64,000 nt of DNA from CAVSEK01 sp963726975 (GCA_963726975.1 CAVSEK010000013.1:310001-374000); one strand, 5' to 3'; shown: positions 18,287 to 28,642, counted from the first letter of the stretch. Numbers and translations are program-made. The notes: generated by a model not told the origin, from the sequence alone.

Positions 18287-18290
<4 letters not shown>
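17568..18290 (+). CDS. sufR: Suf operon transcriptional regulator SufR
   Basis: Iron-sulfur-sensing winged-helix repressor heading actinobacterial suf operons. 240 residues. N-terminal helix-turn-helix (TTAALSVRLGLSPAAVRRHL, about 25-45) and wing with GRGRPARLWALTDAGH. C-terminal cluster-binding motif CQHHCPVQHVARAFPQLCDAE (Cys about 168, 172, 182), the ligands of its Fe-S cluster. No good ribosome-binding site precedes GTG 17568. The stop overlaps sufB ATG (ATGA). Expected to repress the operon when its cluster is loaded. Confidence 0.92.
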
Positions 18291-19700
<1,410 letters not shown>

Positions 19701-19708
<8 letters not shown>

Positions 19709-20921
19709 CTCCATGTCGGAGGCGCTCGCGACCGAGCGGGCGGCTCTGAAGGAGACCGGCGGGATCACCGACGGCAGCGTGGCGGTCGGGGTCGCCCCGT
19801 CCACGCCGCGGTCGCCTGCCGACGTGCGCCCCGAGCGGGTCCGCTCGAGCGACCCCGAGGCGTACGGCGCCCCCACCGGGCGCGAGGAGGAGTGGCGCTT
19901 CACGCCGCTCGACCGGGTCCGGCCGCTCCTCGACGGTGCCGACTCCGACGCCCGGCTCGACGTCGACGTCGACGCCCCCGACGGCGTCGAGGTCCTGTCG
20001 CTCGCGCCCGACGAGGTCGACGTGCCGCTGCCGGTCGACCGGCTGTCAGCGCTCGCGCTGCAGCGGGCCGGCGACGCCCTCGTCGTGCGGGTGCCCAAGG
20101 GCCTCGAGCTCGACGAGCCGGTGGTCGTGCGCCTCACCGGCACGTCGTCCCCCGACGTCGTGTGGGGCCACGTCGTGCTCGACGTCGGCGAGCAGGCCCG
20201 GGCCACGGTCGTGCTCGAGCACTCCGGCAGCGCCCGCTACGCCGCGGTCGTGTCCGTGCTCGTCGCCGACGGCGCCGCCCTGCAGCTCGTGCAGGTGCAG
20301 GGCTGGGACGACGACGCGGTCCACGGCGCCCACGTCGCCAGCCGTCTCGGTCGCGACGCCCGGCTGCTGTCGACGCAGGTGACCCTGGGCGGCGACCTCG
20401 TCCGGGTCGTCGAGACCGTCGACCTCACCGGGCCCGGCGCCGACGTCGAGCTGCGCGGGGTGGCGTTCGCCGACGGCGGGCAGCACCTCGAGCACCGGCT
20501 GCTCGTCGACCACGCCGTCCCGCAGTGCCGCAGCCGCGTCACGTACAAGAACGCCCTGCAGGGCGACGCGGCGCACACGGTCTGGGTCGGCGACGTGCTC
20601 ATCCGGGCCGCCGCCACCGGCACCGACAGCTACGAGCTCAACCGCAACCTGCTGCTCACGCCGGAGGCGCGGGCCGACTCGGTCCCCAACCTGGAGATCG
20701 AGACCGGGGAGATCGCCGGAGCCGGTCACGCCAGCGCCACCGGGCGCTTCGACGACGAGCAGCTGTTCTACCTCATGGCGCGGGGCATCCCCGCCGACGC
20801 GGCCCGCCGCATGGTGGTCCGCGGCTTCTTCGCCGACGTCGTCGAGGCGATCGGCGTGCCCGAGCTGCAGGAGCGGCTCATGGCGACGATCGAGACCGAG
20901 CTGGAGAGGGCGTTCGCATGA
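19701..20921 (+). CDS. sufD: Fe-S cluster assembly protein SufD
   Basis: SufD pairs with SufB in the SufBC2D scaffold. 406 residues from TTG 19701, which has GGAGGG at a suitable distance; ATG 19713 is the alternative but is farther from that site. Shows REEEWRFTPLDR (usual SufD N-terminal motif), a beta-helix core, SRVTYKNALQGDAAHTVWVG and LFYLMARGIPADAARRMVVR. The conserved SufD histidine is within HTVWVG. Stop overlaps the Rieske gene (ATGA). Confidence 0.93.
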
Positions 20922-21232
20922 CCGGGCCGCTGCGCGCCTGCGCGCTGTCGGAGGTGCCCGAGGAGGGCGCCGTGCGCGTGGTCCTCGCCGGCAGGCCGGT
21001 CTGCGTCGCCCGCAGCCAGGGCGAGGTCTTCGCGATCTCCGACGTCTGCTCGCACGCCGACGTCGCGCTGTCCGAGGGCGAGGTCGAGGACGGCCAGATC
21101 GAGTGCTGGCTGCACGGCTCGCTGTTCGACCTGCGCACCGGCACGCCCTCCGGGCTCCCGGCGACCCGCCCGGTGCCCACCTATCCCGTGACCGTCGAGG
21201 GCGACGACGTCCTCGTGACGATGGAGTCCTAG
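20918..21232 (+). CDS. Rieske [2Fe-2S] ferredoxin of the suf operon
   Basis: 104-residue Rieske protein with the cluster motif CSHADVALSEG ... CWLHGSLFD (C-x-H and C-x2-H, about 46-68). Such a ferredoxin between sufD and sufC is common in actinobacterial suf operons. It may supply electrons to or carry clusters from the Suf machinery, though the role is unproven. ATGA overlap upstream, and sufC begins at the very next base after its TAG. Confidence 0.9.
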   Translation: MTGPLRACALSEVPEEGAVRVVLAGRPVCVARSQGEVFAISDVCSHADVALSEGEVEDGQIECWLHGSLFDLRTGTPSGLPATRPVPTYPVTVEGDDVLVTMES

Positions 21233-22066
21233 ATGCCCACCCCCTCGACCCTCGAGATCCGCGACCTGCACGTGTCGGTGGAGGCCGACGGCGCGCCGCG
21301 CGAGATCCTCACCGGCGTCGACCTCACGATCCGCGCCGGCGAGACCCACGCCATCATGGGGCCCAACGGCTCCGGCAAGTCGACGCTGGCCTACGCGCTC
21401 GCCGGCCACCCGAAGTACACCGTGACCAGCGGCTCGGTGACGCTCGACGGCGAGGACGTCCTCGAGATGACCGTCGACGAGCGGGCCCGCGCGGGCCTGT
21501 TCCTCGCGATGCAGTACCCCGTCGAGGTCCCCGGCGTGAGCGTGAGCAACTTCCTGCGCTCGGCCGCGACGGCGATCCGCGGCGAGGCGCCCAAGCTGCG
21601 CACCTGGGTCAAGGAGCAGAAGGAGGCCATGTCGCGCCTCGGCGTCGACCCGGCCTTCGCCGAGCGCAGCGTCAACGAGGGCTTCTCCGGCGGTGAGAAG
21701 AAGCGCCACGAGATCCTGCAGCTCGAGCTCCTGCGCCCGCGCTTCGCCGTGCTCGACGAGACCGACTCGGGCCTCGACGTCGACGCGCTGCGCGTCGTCT
21801 CCGAGGGGGTCAACCGGGTCCGCGAGACCGGCGAGACGGGCGTGCTGCTCATCACGCACTACACGCGCATCCTCAACTACATCCGGCCGGACTTCGTGCA
21901 CGTCTTCGTGCGCGGCCGGATCGTCGAGCAGGGCGGGCCGGAGCTGGCCGACGAGCTCGAGGCGCACGGCTACGCGAAGTACGGCGGTGAGGGTGCCGCG
22001 GTGCCTGAGGACGCCCGCGCGCTGCCGACCGGCCCCGTCGTCCCCGGCGTGGTGACCACGGCGTGA
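21233..22066 (+). CDS. sufC: Fe-S assembly ATPase SufC
   Basis: ABC-type ATPase that drives conformational changes in the SufBCD scaffold. 277 residues. Walker A IMGPNGSGKSTLAYA near residue 40, Q-loop AMQYPVEVPGVSVSNFL, signature FSGGEKKRHEILQ and Walker B AVLDETDSGLD, where the SufC family has D-E-T-D rather than the transporter D-E-P. H-loop ITHYTRIL. Directly abuts the Rieske gene and overlaps sufS by GTGA. Confidence 0.96.
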   Translation: MPTPSTLEIRDLHVSVEADGAPREILTGVDLTIRAGETHAIMGPNGSGKSTLAYALAGHPKYTVTSGSVTLDGEDVLEMTVDERARAGLFLAMQYPVEVPGVSVSNFLRSAATAIRGEAPKLRTWVKEQKEAMSRLGVDPAFAERSVNEGFSGGEKKRHEILQLELLRPRFAVLDETDSGLDVDALRVVSEGVNRVRETGETGVLLITHYTRILNYIRPDFVHVFVRGRIVEQGGPELADELEAHGYAKYGGEGAAVPEDARALPTGPVVPGVVTTA

Positions 22067-23325
22067 GCACCCTCCTGCAGGCACCGGCGTACGACGTCGA
22101 GGCGCTGCGCCGCGACTTCCCGGTGCTGCAGCGCGAGGTCAACGGCCACCCGCTGGTCTACCTCGACAACGCCTCCTCCTCGCACAAGCCGCTGCAGGTG
22201 CTCGACGCCGAGCGCGAGTTCGTGCTGCAGCACTACAGCAACGTCCACCGGGGCGTGCACACGCTGAGCCAGGAGGCCACCGACGCGTACGAGCAGGCGC
22301 GCAGCACGGTGGCGGCCTTCCTCGGCGGGCAGCACGACGAGGTCGTGTTCACCAAGAACGCGACCGAGGCCTACAACCTCGTCGCCTACTCCTTCGGCAA
22401 CGCGAAGGCGGGGGAGCGGTTCGCCCTCGGGCCCGGCGACGAGGTCTGCGTCACCGAGATGGAGCACCACTCCAACCTCGTGCCGTGGCAGATGCTGTGC
22501 GAGCGCACCGGCGCCACCCTGCGCTGGTTCCCGCTCACCGACGAGGGCCGGCTCGACCTGACCGACCTCGAGGGGCTCGTCAACGAGCGTACGAAGGTGC
22601 TGGCCTTCGTGCACGTGAGCAACATCCTCGGCACCGAGAACCCGGTGGACGTGCTCGTGCGCCGGGCCCGTGAGGTCGGCGCGCTCGTGCTCCTGGACGG
22701 TGCGCAGTCCGCGCCGCACGCGCCCGTGGACGTCGCGGCGCTGGGGGTCGACTTCTTCGTCGCCACCGGGCACAAGATGCTCGGACCGTCCGGCGTCGGC
22801 GTGCTGTGGGGGCGCAAGGAGCTGCTCGACGCCATGCCGCCGTTCCTCGGCGGCGGGTCGATGATCGAGGTCGTGCAGATGTCCGGGTCGACGTACGCCC
22901 CGGCGCCGGAGCGCTTCGAGGCCGGCACGCCGGTCATCAGCCAGGCGGTCGCCCTGGCCGCCGCGTGCGACTACCTGACCGGCATCGGGCTGGACGCCGT
23001 GCACGCCCACGAGCAGCGGCTCACGGCGCGGCTGCTCGACGGGCTGCGGACCTCCGACGGACTGGCGGTCCTGGGTCCGGACACCACCGAGATGCGCGGC
23101 AGCGCGGTGAGCTTCACCGTCGAGGGCGTGCACCCGCACGACGTGGGCCAGTCGCTCGACGACCTGGGCATCGCCGTCCGTGTGGGTCACCACTGCGCGG
23201 CGCCGGTCTGCCGCCGCTACGGGGTCCCCGCGACGGCCCGCGCGTCGTCGTACCTCTACAACACCGAGGCCGAGATCGACCGCCTGCTGGAAGGTCTGCA
23301 GCAGGTCCGGGCGTTCTGGCAGTGA
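22063..23325 (+). CDS. sufS: Cysteine desulfurase SufS
   Basis: PLP enzyme releasing sulfur from cysteine for cluster assembly (group II). 420 residues. YLDNASSSHKPLQVL at the N-terminus, TEMEHHSNLVPWQ with the cofactor-stacking His, and PLP lysine in FVATGHKMLGPSG (about 232). The short-loop catalytic cysteine is in RVGHHCAAPVCRRYG (about 377). Starts with GTG 22063 overlapping sufC. Feeds persulfide to SufU encoded 18 nt downstream. Confidence 0.96.
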   Translation: MSTLLQAPAYDVEALRRDFPVLQREVNGHPLVYLDNASSSHKPLQVLDAEREFVLQHYSNVHRGVHTLSQEATDAYEQARSTVAAFLGGQHDEVVFTKNATEAYNLVAYSFGNAKAGERFALGPGDEVCVTEMEHHSNLVPWQMLCERTGATLRWFPLTDEGRLDLTDLEGLVNERTKVLAFVHVSNILGTENPVDVLVRRAREVGALVLLDGAQSAPHAPVDVAALGVDFFVATGHKMLGPSGVGVLWGRKELLDAMPPFLGGGSMIEVVQMSGSTYAPAPERFEAGTPVISQAVALAAACDYLTGIGLDAVHAHEQRLTARLLDGLRTSDGLAVLGPDTTEMRGSAVSFTVEGVHPHDVGQSLDDLGIAVRVGHHCAAPVCRRYGVPATARASSYLYNTEAEIDRLLEGLQQVRAFWQ

Positions 23326-23343
23326 GATGACGAGACGAGCGGC

Positions 23344-23877
23344 ATGAGCGAGAGCATGTACCAGGAGATCATCCTGGACCACTACCGCAACCCGCACCAC
23401 AAGGGGTTGCGCGCGCCGGACTCCGGCCCGGGTGTCGTCGAGGTGCACCACGTCAACCCGACCTGCGGGGACGAGGTGACCGTCCGCGTGCACGTCGAGG
23501 ACGGGCAGGTCACGGACGTGTCCTACGACGGGCAGGGCTGCTCGATCAGCCAGGCCAGCACCTCCGTGATGACCGACCTGGTCATCGGGCAGAGCGTGGA
23601 CGACGCGCTCGTCAAGGCCGACGCGTTCCTGGAGCTCATGCAGAGCCGCGGACAGCTCGAGCCCGACGAGGACGTGCTGGAGGACGGCATCGCCTTCGCG
23701 GGGGTGTCGCGCTACCCGGCCCGGGTGAAGTGCGCGCTGCTGGGCTGGATGGCGTGGAAGGACGCGACGGCGCAGGCCGTCGCAGGGGGGACAGCGACGG
23801 CGCAGGCCGTCGCAGGGGGGACAGCGACGGCGCAGGCCGTCGCGGCAGGGACACCGACGACGAGGGAGACGGCATGA
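23344..23877 (+). CDS. sufU: SufU sulfur-transfer protein with C-terminal decapeptide repeats
   Basis: Zinc-dependent sulfurtransferase accepting persulfide from SufS. 177 residues; a typical SufU is about 145-155. Conserved ligands are present: NPTCGDEVTVRV (Cys41, Asp43), GQGCSISQAS (Cys66) and VKCALLGW (Cys128). Beyond about residue 140 the protein gains three tandem copies of a decapeptide (ATAQAVAGGT, the third slightly changed), encoded by a 30-bp direct repeat. The tail is absent from typical homologues as I know them. ATG 23344; stop overlaps the next ATG. Confidence 0.93.
   Translation: MSESMYQEIILDHYRNPHHKGLRAPDSGPGVVEVHHVNPTCGDEVTVRVHVEDGQVTDVSYDGQGCSISQASTSVMTDLVIGQSVDDALVKADAFLELMQSRGQLEPDEDVLEDGIAFAGVSRYPARVKCALLGWMAWKDATAQAVAGGTATAQAVAGGTATAQAVAAGTPTTRETA
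23761..23850 (+). repeat. Three 30-bp tandem repeats inside sufU
   Basis: Units at 23761-23790, 23791-23820 and 23821-23850. The first two differ only in the first four bases. The third changes near its end (CGGCAGGG for CAGGGGGG). The period is a multiple of three, so copy-number changes keep the frame. Confidence 0.95.
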
Positions 23878-24263
23878 CCGACGTGACCGACGTGACGGAC
23901 GAGCAGGTGGCGCCGGTGCTCGAGACGCCGACCGCGGCCGACCAGCCCCGGACGGTGGCCAGCGAGGACGAGGTCGTCGAGGCGATGAAGGACGTCGTCG
24001 ACCCCGAGCTCGGCATCAACGTCGTCGACCTGGGCCTGGTCTACGGCTCCCAGGTCCACGAGGACGGCGCCGTGACGCTGGACATGACGCTCACCAGCGC
24101 CGCGTGCCCGCTCACCGACGTCATCGAGGACCAGACGCGGGCCGCGCTCGGGCCGTGGACCGACGACGTCCGGATCAACTGGGTCTGGATGCCGCCGTGG
24201 GGTCCGGACAAGATCACCGACGACGGGCGCGACCAGCTGAGGGCGCTCGGCTTCAACGTCTGA
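23874..24263 (+). CDS. DUF59/MIP18-family metal-sulfur cluster assembly factor (SufT-like)
   Basis: 129 residues. An acidic N-terminal 30 residues with repeated TDV is followed by a DUF59 domain: DVVDPELGINVVDLGLVY, MTLTSAACPLTDVI with the conserved Cys (about 81), and INWVWMPPWGPDKITDDGRDQL. SufT/PaaD-like proteins help deliver or mature Fe-S clusters. Last gene of the suf operon (ATGA overlap with sufU). Converges on the metallopeptidase gene. Confidence 0.9.
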   Translation: MTDVTDVTDEQVAPVLETPTAADQPRTVASEDEVVEAMKDVVDPELGINVVDLGLVYGSQVHEDGAVTLDMTLTSAACPLTDVIEDQTRAALGPWTDDVRINWVWMPPWGPDKITDDGRDQLRALGFNV

Positions 24264-24269
24264 CCTCGA

Positions 24270-24292
24270 CCCGGCGGGGGGCTAGAGCCGGG
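24270..24292. terminator. Weak hairpin at the end of the suf operon
   Basis: CCCGGC / GCCGGG 6-bp stem with an 11-nt G-rich loop, 7 nt after the suf operon's last stop. It includes the stop codon of the convergent gene. Confidence 0.4.
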
Positions 24293-25181
24293 CAGCGGCG
24301 AACGTGTCGCAGGCCGCCGGCCCCCCGGCGGCCAGGCCGGTGCGGAACCACGCCTGGCGCTGGGCCGCCGAGCCGTGGGTCCACGACTCCGGGTCGACCC
24401 GTCCCGTCGCCGCCTGCTGGATGCGGTCGTCGCCGACGGCCGCCGCGGCGGACAGGCCGTCGACGATGTCCGCCTCGGTGAGGGTGAGGAACCCGCTGTC
24501 GCGGGCCCCGGCCGCCCACACGCCCGCGTAGCAGTCGGCCTGCAGCTCGAGCCGCACGGAGGCGCCCGTCGGCCCCTCCTGCTGGGCCGACCGCTGCGCC
24601 TTCGCGCTGGTGCCCAGCAGGTCCTGCACGTGGTGGCCGTACTCGTGGGCGAGGACGTAGGCCTGCGCGAAGTCGCCACCACGGGCGCCGTAGGTGGTGC
24701 GCAGCTCGTCGAAGAACCCGAGGTCGATGTAGACGGTGTCGTCGGCCGGGCAGTAGAAGGGGCCCACGGCGGAGGTCGCCCCGCCGCAGCCCGTGGTCGT
24801 GGAGCCGGTGAACAGCTGCGTGTCGGCGGGCTCGTAGCGGCGGCCGTCGCGGCTGAAGGTCCGGGCCCAGGAGGCCTGCAGGCTGTTGACGACACCGACG
24901 ACCCGGCAGTCCTCGTCGCGGTCGGCGTCGGCGCCGGTGCGGCAGCGCGCCGCGAGGTCCGACCCGGTCCCGGTGACGGAGCCCCCGCGACCGGTCTGGC
25001 CGAGCGGGTCGGTGCCGGCCACGTCCGCGCCGCCGCCGCTCAGCAGGGCCAGGACGAGGACGACGAGCCCGACCACGCCACCGCCGCCGCCGAGAGCCAG
25101 GCCGCGCCCGAGACCGCCCCCACGTCCGCGCGCGTCCTGGACCTGGGAGGTGTCGAGCCGGGCCGCGTCGTCGAAGTCCAC
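24282..25181 (-). CDS. YpfJ-type neutral zinc metallopeptidase
   Basis: 299 residues. Gly-rich N-terminus, one transmembrane helix (about 35-48), then an extracytoplasmic domain with FYCPADDTVYID, zinc motif VLAHEYGHHVQDLLG (HExxH at about 179-183) and a downstream LELQADCYAGVWA, the third-ligand region of the family. Acts at the cell surface; substrate unknown. GTG 25181 follows 9 nt after the upstream gene's stop at 25191, so the two are probably cotranscribed. Confidence 0.87.
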   Translation of the reverse strand: MDFDDAARLDTSQVQDARGRGGGLGRGLALGGGGGVVGLVVLVLALLSGGGADVAGTDPLGQTGRGGSVTGTGSDLAARCRTGADADRDEDCRVVGVVNSLQASWARTFSRDGRRYEPADTQLFTGSTTTGCGGATSAVGPFYCPADDTVYIDLGFFDELRTTYGARGGDFAQAYVLAHEYGHHVQDLLGTSAKAQRSAQQEGPTGASVRLELQADCYAGVWAAGARDSGFLTLTEADIVDGLSAAAAVGDDRIQQAATGRVDPESWTHGSAAQRQAWFRTGLAAGGPAACDTFAAARL

Positions 25182-25190
25182 GACCGCGCC

Positions 25191-26807
25191 CTACCCGATC
25201 TCGAGCACGACGAGCTCGCCGCCGACGGGCACCGGCACCGTGCTCACCGGCCCGGCGGTCCGCGCGACCGCCCCGGAGGCGCTGCTCGGTCGGTACTGCG
25301 CGACGACCGCCGGGCGTCCCAGGGTCAGCGTGAGCGGCGCTGCGGCGACCGCGACCCGGCGGCGGGCGTCGCGGTCGTACACCGGGGTGTCCCGCCACAG
25401 GGCGAGGTAGGAGCGGCCGTCGCGCTTCTGCAGCAGCACCTGCCGCAGGTCGGCCGGTGCGCCGGGCAGGGCGTAGTCCAGGACGCCCGGGACGAAGGCC
25501 GGCCCGGGGTCGGACACCAGGCGCAGCAGGTTCTGCAGCGCCGTGTAGGCCGGCTTGCGCGAGAAGTCGTGGCGGACCAGGCCGAAGCGCGCCTCGCGGT
25601 CCTGCTGTCCCGGGTCCGCCCGCTCGTCCAGGAGCTCGTAGTTGTACATCCGCACGACGCCGCGCGAGAAGTGCTCCAGGAGCAGCTCCGGCGCGTACAC
25701 CCCGGCGACGTCCTCGGGGGTCGGGACGTGCGACTCGCGGGTGTTCATGGCGTTGTGGTAGCCGGTCTCGGTGAACACGGCCGGTTTCCCACCCACGACG
25801 CTGCGCACCAGCCCCAGCTGCTCGTCGAGCCGGCTGCTGCCGGGCTGGCCGCCCGGGTAGAGGTGGCCGTTGCCCAGGTCGGCCCAGCGGGACAGGTCGC
25901 CGAGCTCGGCGTAGCCGCGGCGCAGCCCCAGGGCGGGGGCGAGCACCGGGACGTCCTTCGTCGCCGGGTTGCCCTTCACCGCCGTCCACACCTGCTGCTG
26001 GTGCTCGCGCAGCGAGACTGCCCAGCGCGGGTCGCCCGACAGGTTCCACTCGTTGGCGCCCTCGAAGGAGTCCACCGACCCGGCGGGCAGCTCGCGGACG
26101 GCGGTGGCCACGAGCTCGCGCGGCGAGGACCTCGCGTCCGGCGCGCCCAGGACGAGGTCGCTGCGGATCCCGGCACGCGCGAGGGTCCGCAGGGCGGCGT
26201 ACTCGCCCGGCGCCGAGCCGTAGAGCCGGGTGCGCACGTGGCGCACGCCGAGGTCGGTGAGCGCGCGGGTCACCGCGGGCACGTCCGTGTACGGCGTCCC
26301 GCCGCGGTCGAGGTGGACGGTCACGCCGTAGCCCTCGACGAGCGAGTCCGCCGCCCGGGCACGGACGCCGGTCGCCGGGGGCAGGTCCGGCGGCGTGGTG
26401 GGGGGTGGGGCGGCGGGGCTGCGGGGCGCGACCGGGCCCGGGACCCCGGGCCGCAGCGCCGTCGGCGAGCCGGGCGCCAGCGGGCCGGGCGCCGCCGAGC
26501 TCGTCAGCGCGCTGCCGGGCAGGGCCAGCGCGCCGTCGCCGCGGCCTGCGGCTGCGCCGGCCGCGAGCGCCCCGGCCGCCAGCGTCCCGGGCGGCAGCCC
26601 CGGGTCGGCGGGCGAGCTGGTGGCGAAGGGGGCGGTCAGCGCGCCGGCGCCGGGGGACGCGTCCAGCGGTGAGGACAGCGCGTCGTCCGCGGCGCCGCCG
26701 CCGGTGAGCGCCACGGCGGTGCCCAGGCCGGCGACGAGCAGCGCCGCCGTGCCGACGAGCCGCTCGCCCCGCCGCGGCGACCGGGGACGACCGGGGACCT
26801 GCGGCAC
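25191..26807 (-). CDS. Secreted glycoside-hydrolase-like protein (clan GH-A type fold)
   Basis: 538 residues from GTG 26807, chosen for its AGGAGG site. N-terminal membrane/signal segment (LVGTAALLVAGLGTAVAL), then about 110 residues of low-complexity Ala/Pro/Gly linker, then a TIM-barrel-like domain. VDSFEGANEWNLSGDP has the NE pair expected of a GH-A acid/base, and KPAVFTETGYHN fits the nucleophile strand end. A beta-rich C-terminal domain ends LVVLEIG. No family number can be assigned and the polysaccharide is unknown. An extracellular location is inferred. Confidence 0.7.
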   Translation of the reverse strand: MPQVPGRPRSPRRGERLVGTAALLVAGLGTAVALTGGGAADDALSSPLDASPGAGALTAPFATSSPADPGLPPGTLAAGALAAGAAAGRGDGALALPGSALTSSAAPGPLAPGSPTALRPGVPGPVAPRSPAAPPPTTPPDLPPATGVRARAADSLVEGYGVTVHLDRGGTPYTDVPAVTRALTDLGVRHVRTRLYGSAPGEYAALRTLARAGIRSDLVLGAPDARSSPRELVATAVRELPAGSVDSFEGANEWNLSGDPRWAVSLREHQQQVWTAVKGNPATKDVPVLAPALGLRRGYAELGDLSRWADLGNGHLYPGGQPGSSRLDEQLGLVRSVVGGKPAVFTETGYHNAMNTRESHVPTPEDVAGVYAPELLLEHFSRGVVRMYNYELLDERADPGQQDREARFGLVRHDFSRKPAYTALQNLLRLVSDPGPAFVPGVLDYALPGAPADLRQVLLQKRDGRSYLALWRDTPVYDRDARRRVAVAAAPLTLTLGRPAVVAQYRPSSASGAVARTAGPVSTVPVPVGGELVVLEIG

Positions 26808-26911
26808 CGTCGGCCTCCTGTCCGGGGGTCGTGGGTCACGGGGCGTGCGGGGAGCGGGCGGGACCTGCCCCCGGCATCCTCGCCGATCACCCGTCCGGCC
26901 CAACGAGCGGG

Positions 26912-26931
26912 CGGCCGCCAGGGTGCGGCCG
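26912..26931. other. Hairpin in the 26808-27049 intergenic region
   Basis: CGGCCGC / GCGGCCG perfect 7-bp stem with a 6-nt loop between divergent promoters. Could be an operator or the far end of the glycoside-hydrolase leader. Confidence 0.3.
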
Positions 26932-26955
26932 GGCGGGAGGAAGGGCCCCGACGGG

Positions 26956-26961
26956 TAGTCT
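26956..26961 (+). promoter_or_regulatory. -10 element upstream of the ABC-F gene
   Basis: TAGTCT followed after 6 nt by GTG 26968. The same promoter would place the ABC-F start codon about 80 nt into the transcript. Confidence 0.45.
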
Positions 26962-26967
26962 GGCGCG

Positions 26968-26988
26968 GTGCCCCTGACGACGCCGTGA
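26968..26988 (+). other. Candidate leaderless 6-codon upstream ORF
   Basis: GTG CCC CTG ACG ACG CCG TGA encodes VPLTTP. It stands exactly where transcription from TAGTCT should begin and ends 61 nt before the ABC-F GTG. Short leader peptides regulate some antibiotic-resistance ABC-F genes. No clear attenuator hairpin follows, so regulation is conjecture. Confidence 0.3.
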
Positions 26989-27049
26989 GCCGCAGCGACC
27001 GCCCGTACGCGCCTGCCCGCCTCACCCCGTCGCGAGAGGACACCGCCCC

Positions 27050-28642
27050 GTGATCACCGTCACCGACCTGGAGCTGCGGGCCGGCGCCCGCGCCCTGCTG
27101 CAGGGCGTCACGTTCCGCGTGCAGCCCGGCGACCGGATCGGCCTGGTCGGCCGCAACGGCGCGGGCAAGACGACGCTCACCAAGACGCTGGCCGGCGAGA
27201 CGCTGCCGGCGGCGGGGACGATCACCCGGGCCGGGCAGATCGGCTACCTGCCGCAGGACCCGCGCACCGGCGACCTGGACGTGCTGGCCCGCGACCGCGT
27301 GCTCTCGGCCCGCGGGCTCGACGAGGTGCTGCGCGGCCTGGAGAAGATGCAGGTGGAGCTCGCCGAGCGGCCCGACGACGAGGAGCTGCTGCGGCGCTAC
27401 GGCAACCTCGAGGAGCGCTTCAGCAACCTCGGCGGCTACAGCGCCGAGTCCGAGGCCGCGCGCATCTGCAGCAACCTCGGCCTGCCCGAGCGGGCGCTCG
27501 AGCAGCGGATCGGGACGCTGTCCGGCGGGCAGCGGCGGCGCATCGAGCTGGCCCGCATCCTGTTCTCCGACGCCACCACGCTGCTGCTCGACGAGCCGAC
27601 GAACCACCTCGACGCCGACTCCATCACCTGGCTGCGCGGCTTCCTGCAGCGGCACGCCGGCGGTCTGGTGGTGATCAGCCACGACGTGGAGCTGCTCGAC
27701 GCGGTGGTCAACAAGGTCTTCCACCTCGACGCCAACCGGGCCGAGCTCGACCAGTACAACGTCGGCTGGAAGACCTACCTCAAGCAGCGCGACACCGACG
27801 AGAAGCGCCGCAAGCGCGAGCGGGCCAACGCCGAGAAGACCGCCGGAGCGCTCACGGCGCAGGCCGAGAAGATGCGGGCCAAGGCGACGAAGGCCAAGGC
27901 CGCCCAGGGCATGCTCAAGCGCGCCGAGAAGCTGCTCGCCGGCGCCGAGGGCGTGCGCGTGCAGGACCGGGTCGCCAAGCTGCGCTTCCCCGAGCCCGCG
28001 CCCTGCGGCAAGACGCCGCTGACGGCCCAGGAGCTGTCCAAGTCGTACGGCTCGCTGGAGATCTTCACCGACGTCACCCTCGCGATCGACCGGGGCGCCC
28101 GGGTCGTCGTGCTCGGCCTGAACGGCGCCGGCAAGACGACCCTGCTGCGGGTGCTGAGCGGCACCGAGCAGCCCGACACCGGCGAGGTCCTGCCGGGCCA
28201 CGGGCTGCGGCTGGGCTACTACGCCCAGGAGCACGACACGCTCGACACCGACCGCACGGTGCTGGAGAACATGCGCTCGTCCAGCCCCGACCTGCCGGAG
28301 ACCGAGGCCCGCCGGGTGCTCGGGTCCTTCCTGTTCAGCGGCGACGTCGTGCACCAGCAGGCCGGCACGCTGTCCGGCGGCGAGAAGACCCGCCTCGCCC
28401 TGGCGACGCTCGTCGTCAGCGGCGCCAACGTGCTGCTGCTCGACGAGCCGACGAACAACCTCGACCCGGCCAGCCGCGAGGAGGTCCTGTCGGCGCTGTC
28501 GACCTACCGAGGCGCCGTGGTGCTGGTCACGCACGACGAGGGCGCCGTCACCGCGCTGCAGCCCGAGAAGGTGCTCATGCTCCCCGACGGCGTCGAGGAC
28601 CAGTGGTCCGACGACCTCGCCGACCTGGTGTCGCTGGCGTGA
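27050..28642 (+). CDS. ABC-F family ATP-binding protein
   Basis: Soluble tandem ABC protein without membrane domains, a ribosome-acting ABC-F translation factor or resistance-type protein. 530 residues. Walker A GLVGRNGAGKTTLTK (about 38) and VLGLNGAGKTTLLR (about 360), signatures LSGGQRRRIELA and LSGGEKTRLALA, Walker B LLLDEPTNHLD and LLLDEPTNNLD, and the interdomain linker rich in Lys/Arg/Ala (about 245-310). GTG 27050 has GAGAGGA. Its TGA overlaps the ATG of the next gene (TGATG), so an ABC-F is coupled to lipid-type enzymes here. Confidence 0.92.
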   Translation: MITVTDLELRAGARALLQGVTFRVQPGDRIGLVGRNGAGKTTLTKTLAGETLPAAGTITRAGQIGYLPQDPRTGDLDVLARDRVLSARGLDEVLRGLEKMQVELAERPDDEELLRRYGNLEERFSNLGGYSAESEAARICSNLGLPERALEQRIGTLSGGQRRRIELARILFSDATTLLLDEPTNHLDADSITWLRGFLQRHAGGLVVISHDVELLDAVVNKVFHLDANRAELDQYNVGWKTYLKQRDTDEKRRKRERANAEKTAGALTAQAEKMRAKATKAKAAQGMLKRAEKLLAGAEGVRVQDRVAKLRFPEPAPCGKTPLTAQELSKSYGSLEIFTDVTLAIDRGARVVVLGLNGAGKTTLLRVLSGTEQPDTGEVLPGHGLRLGYYAQEHDTLDTDRTVLENMRSSSPDLPETEARRVLGSFLFSGDVVHQQAGTLSGGEKTRLALATLVVSGANVLLLDEPTNNLDPASREEVLSALSTYRGAVVLVTHDEGAVTALQPEKVLMLPDGVEDQWSDDLADLVSLA

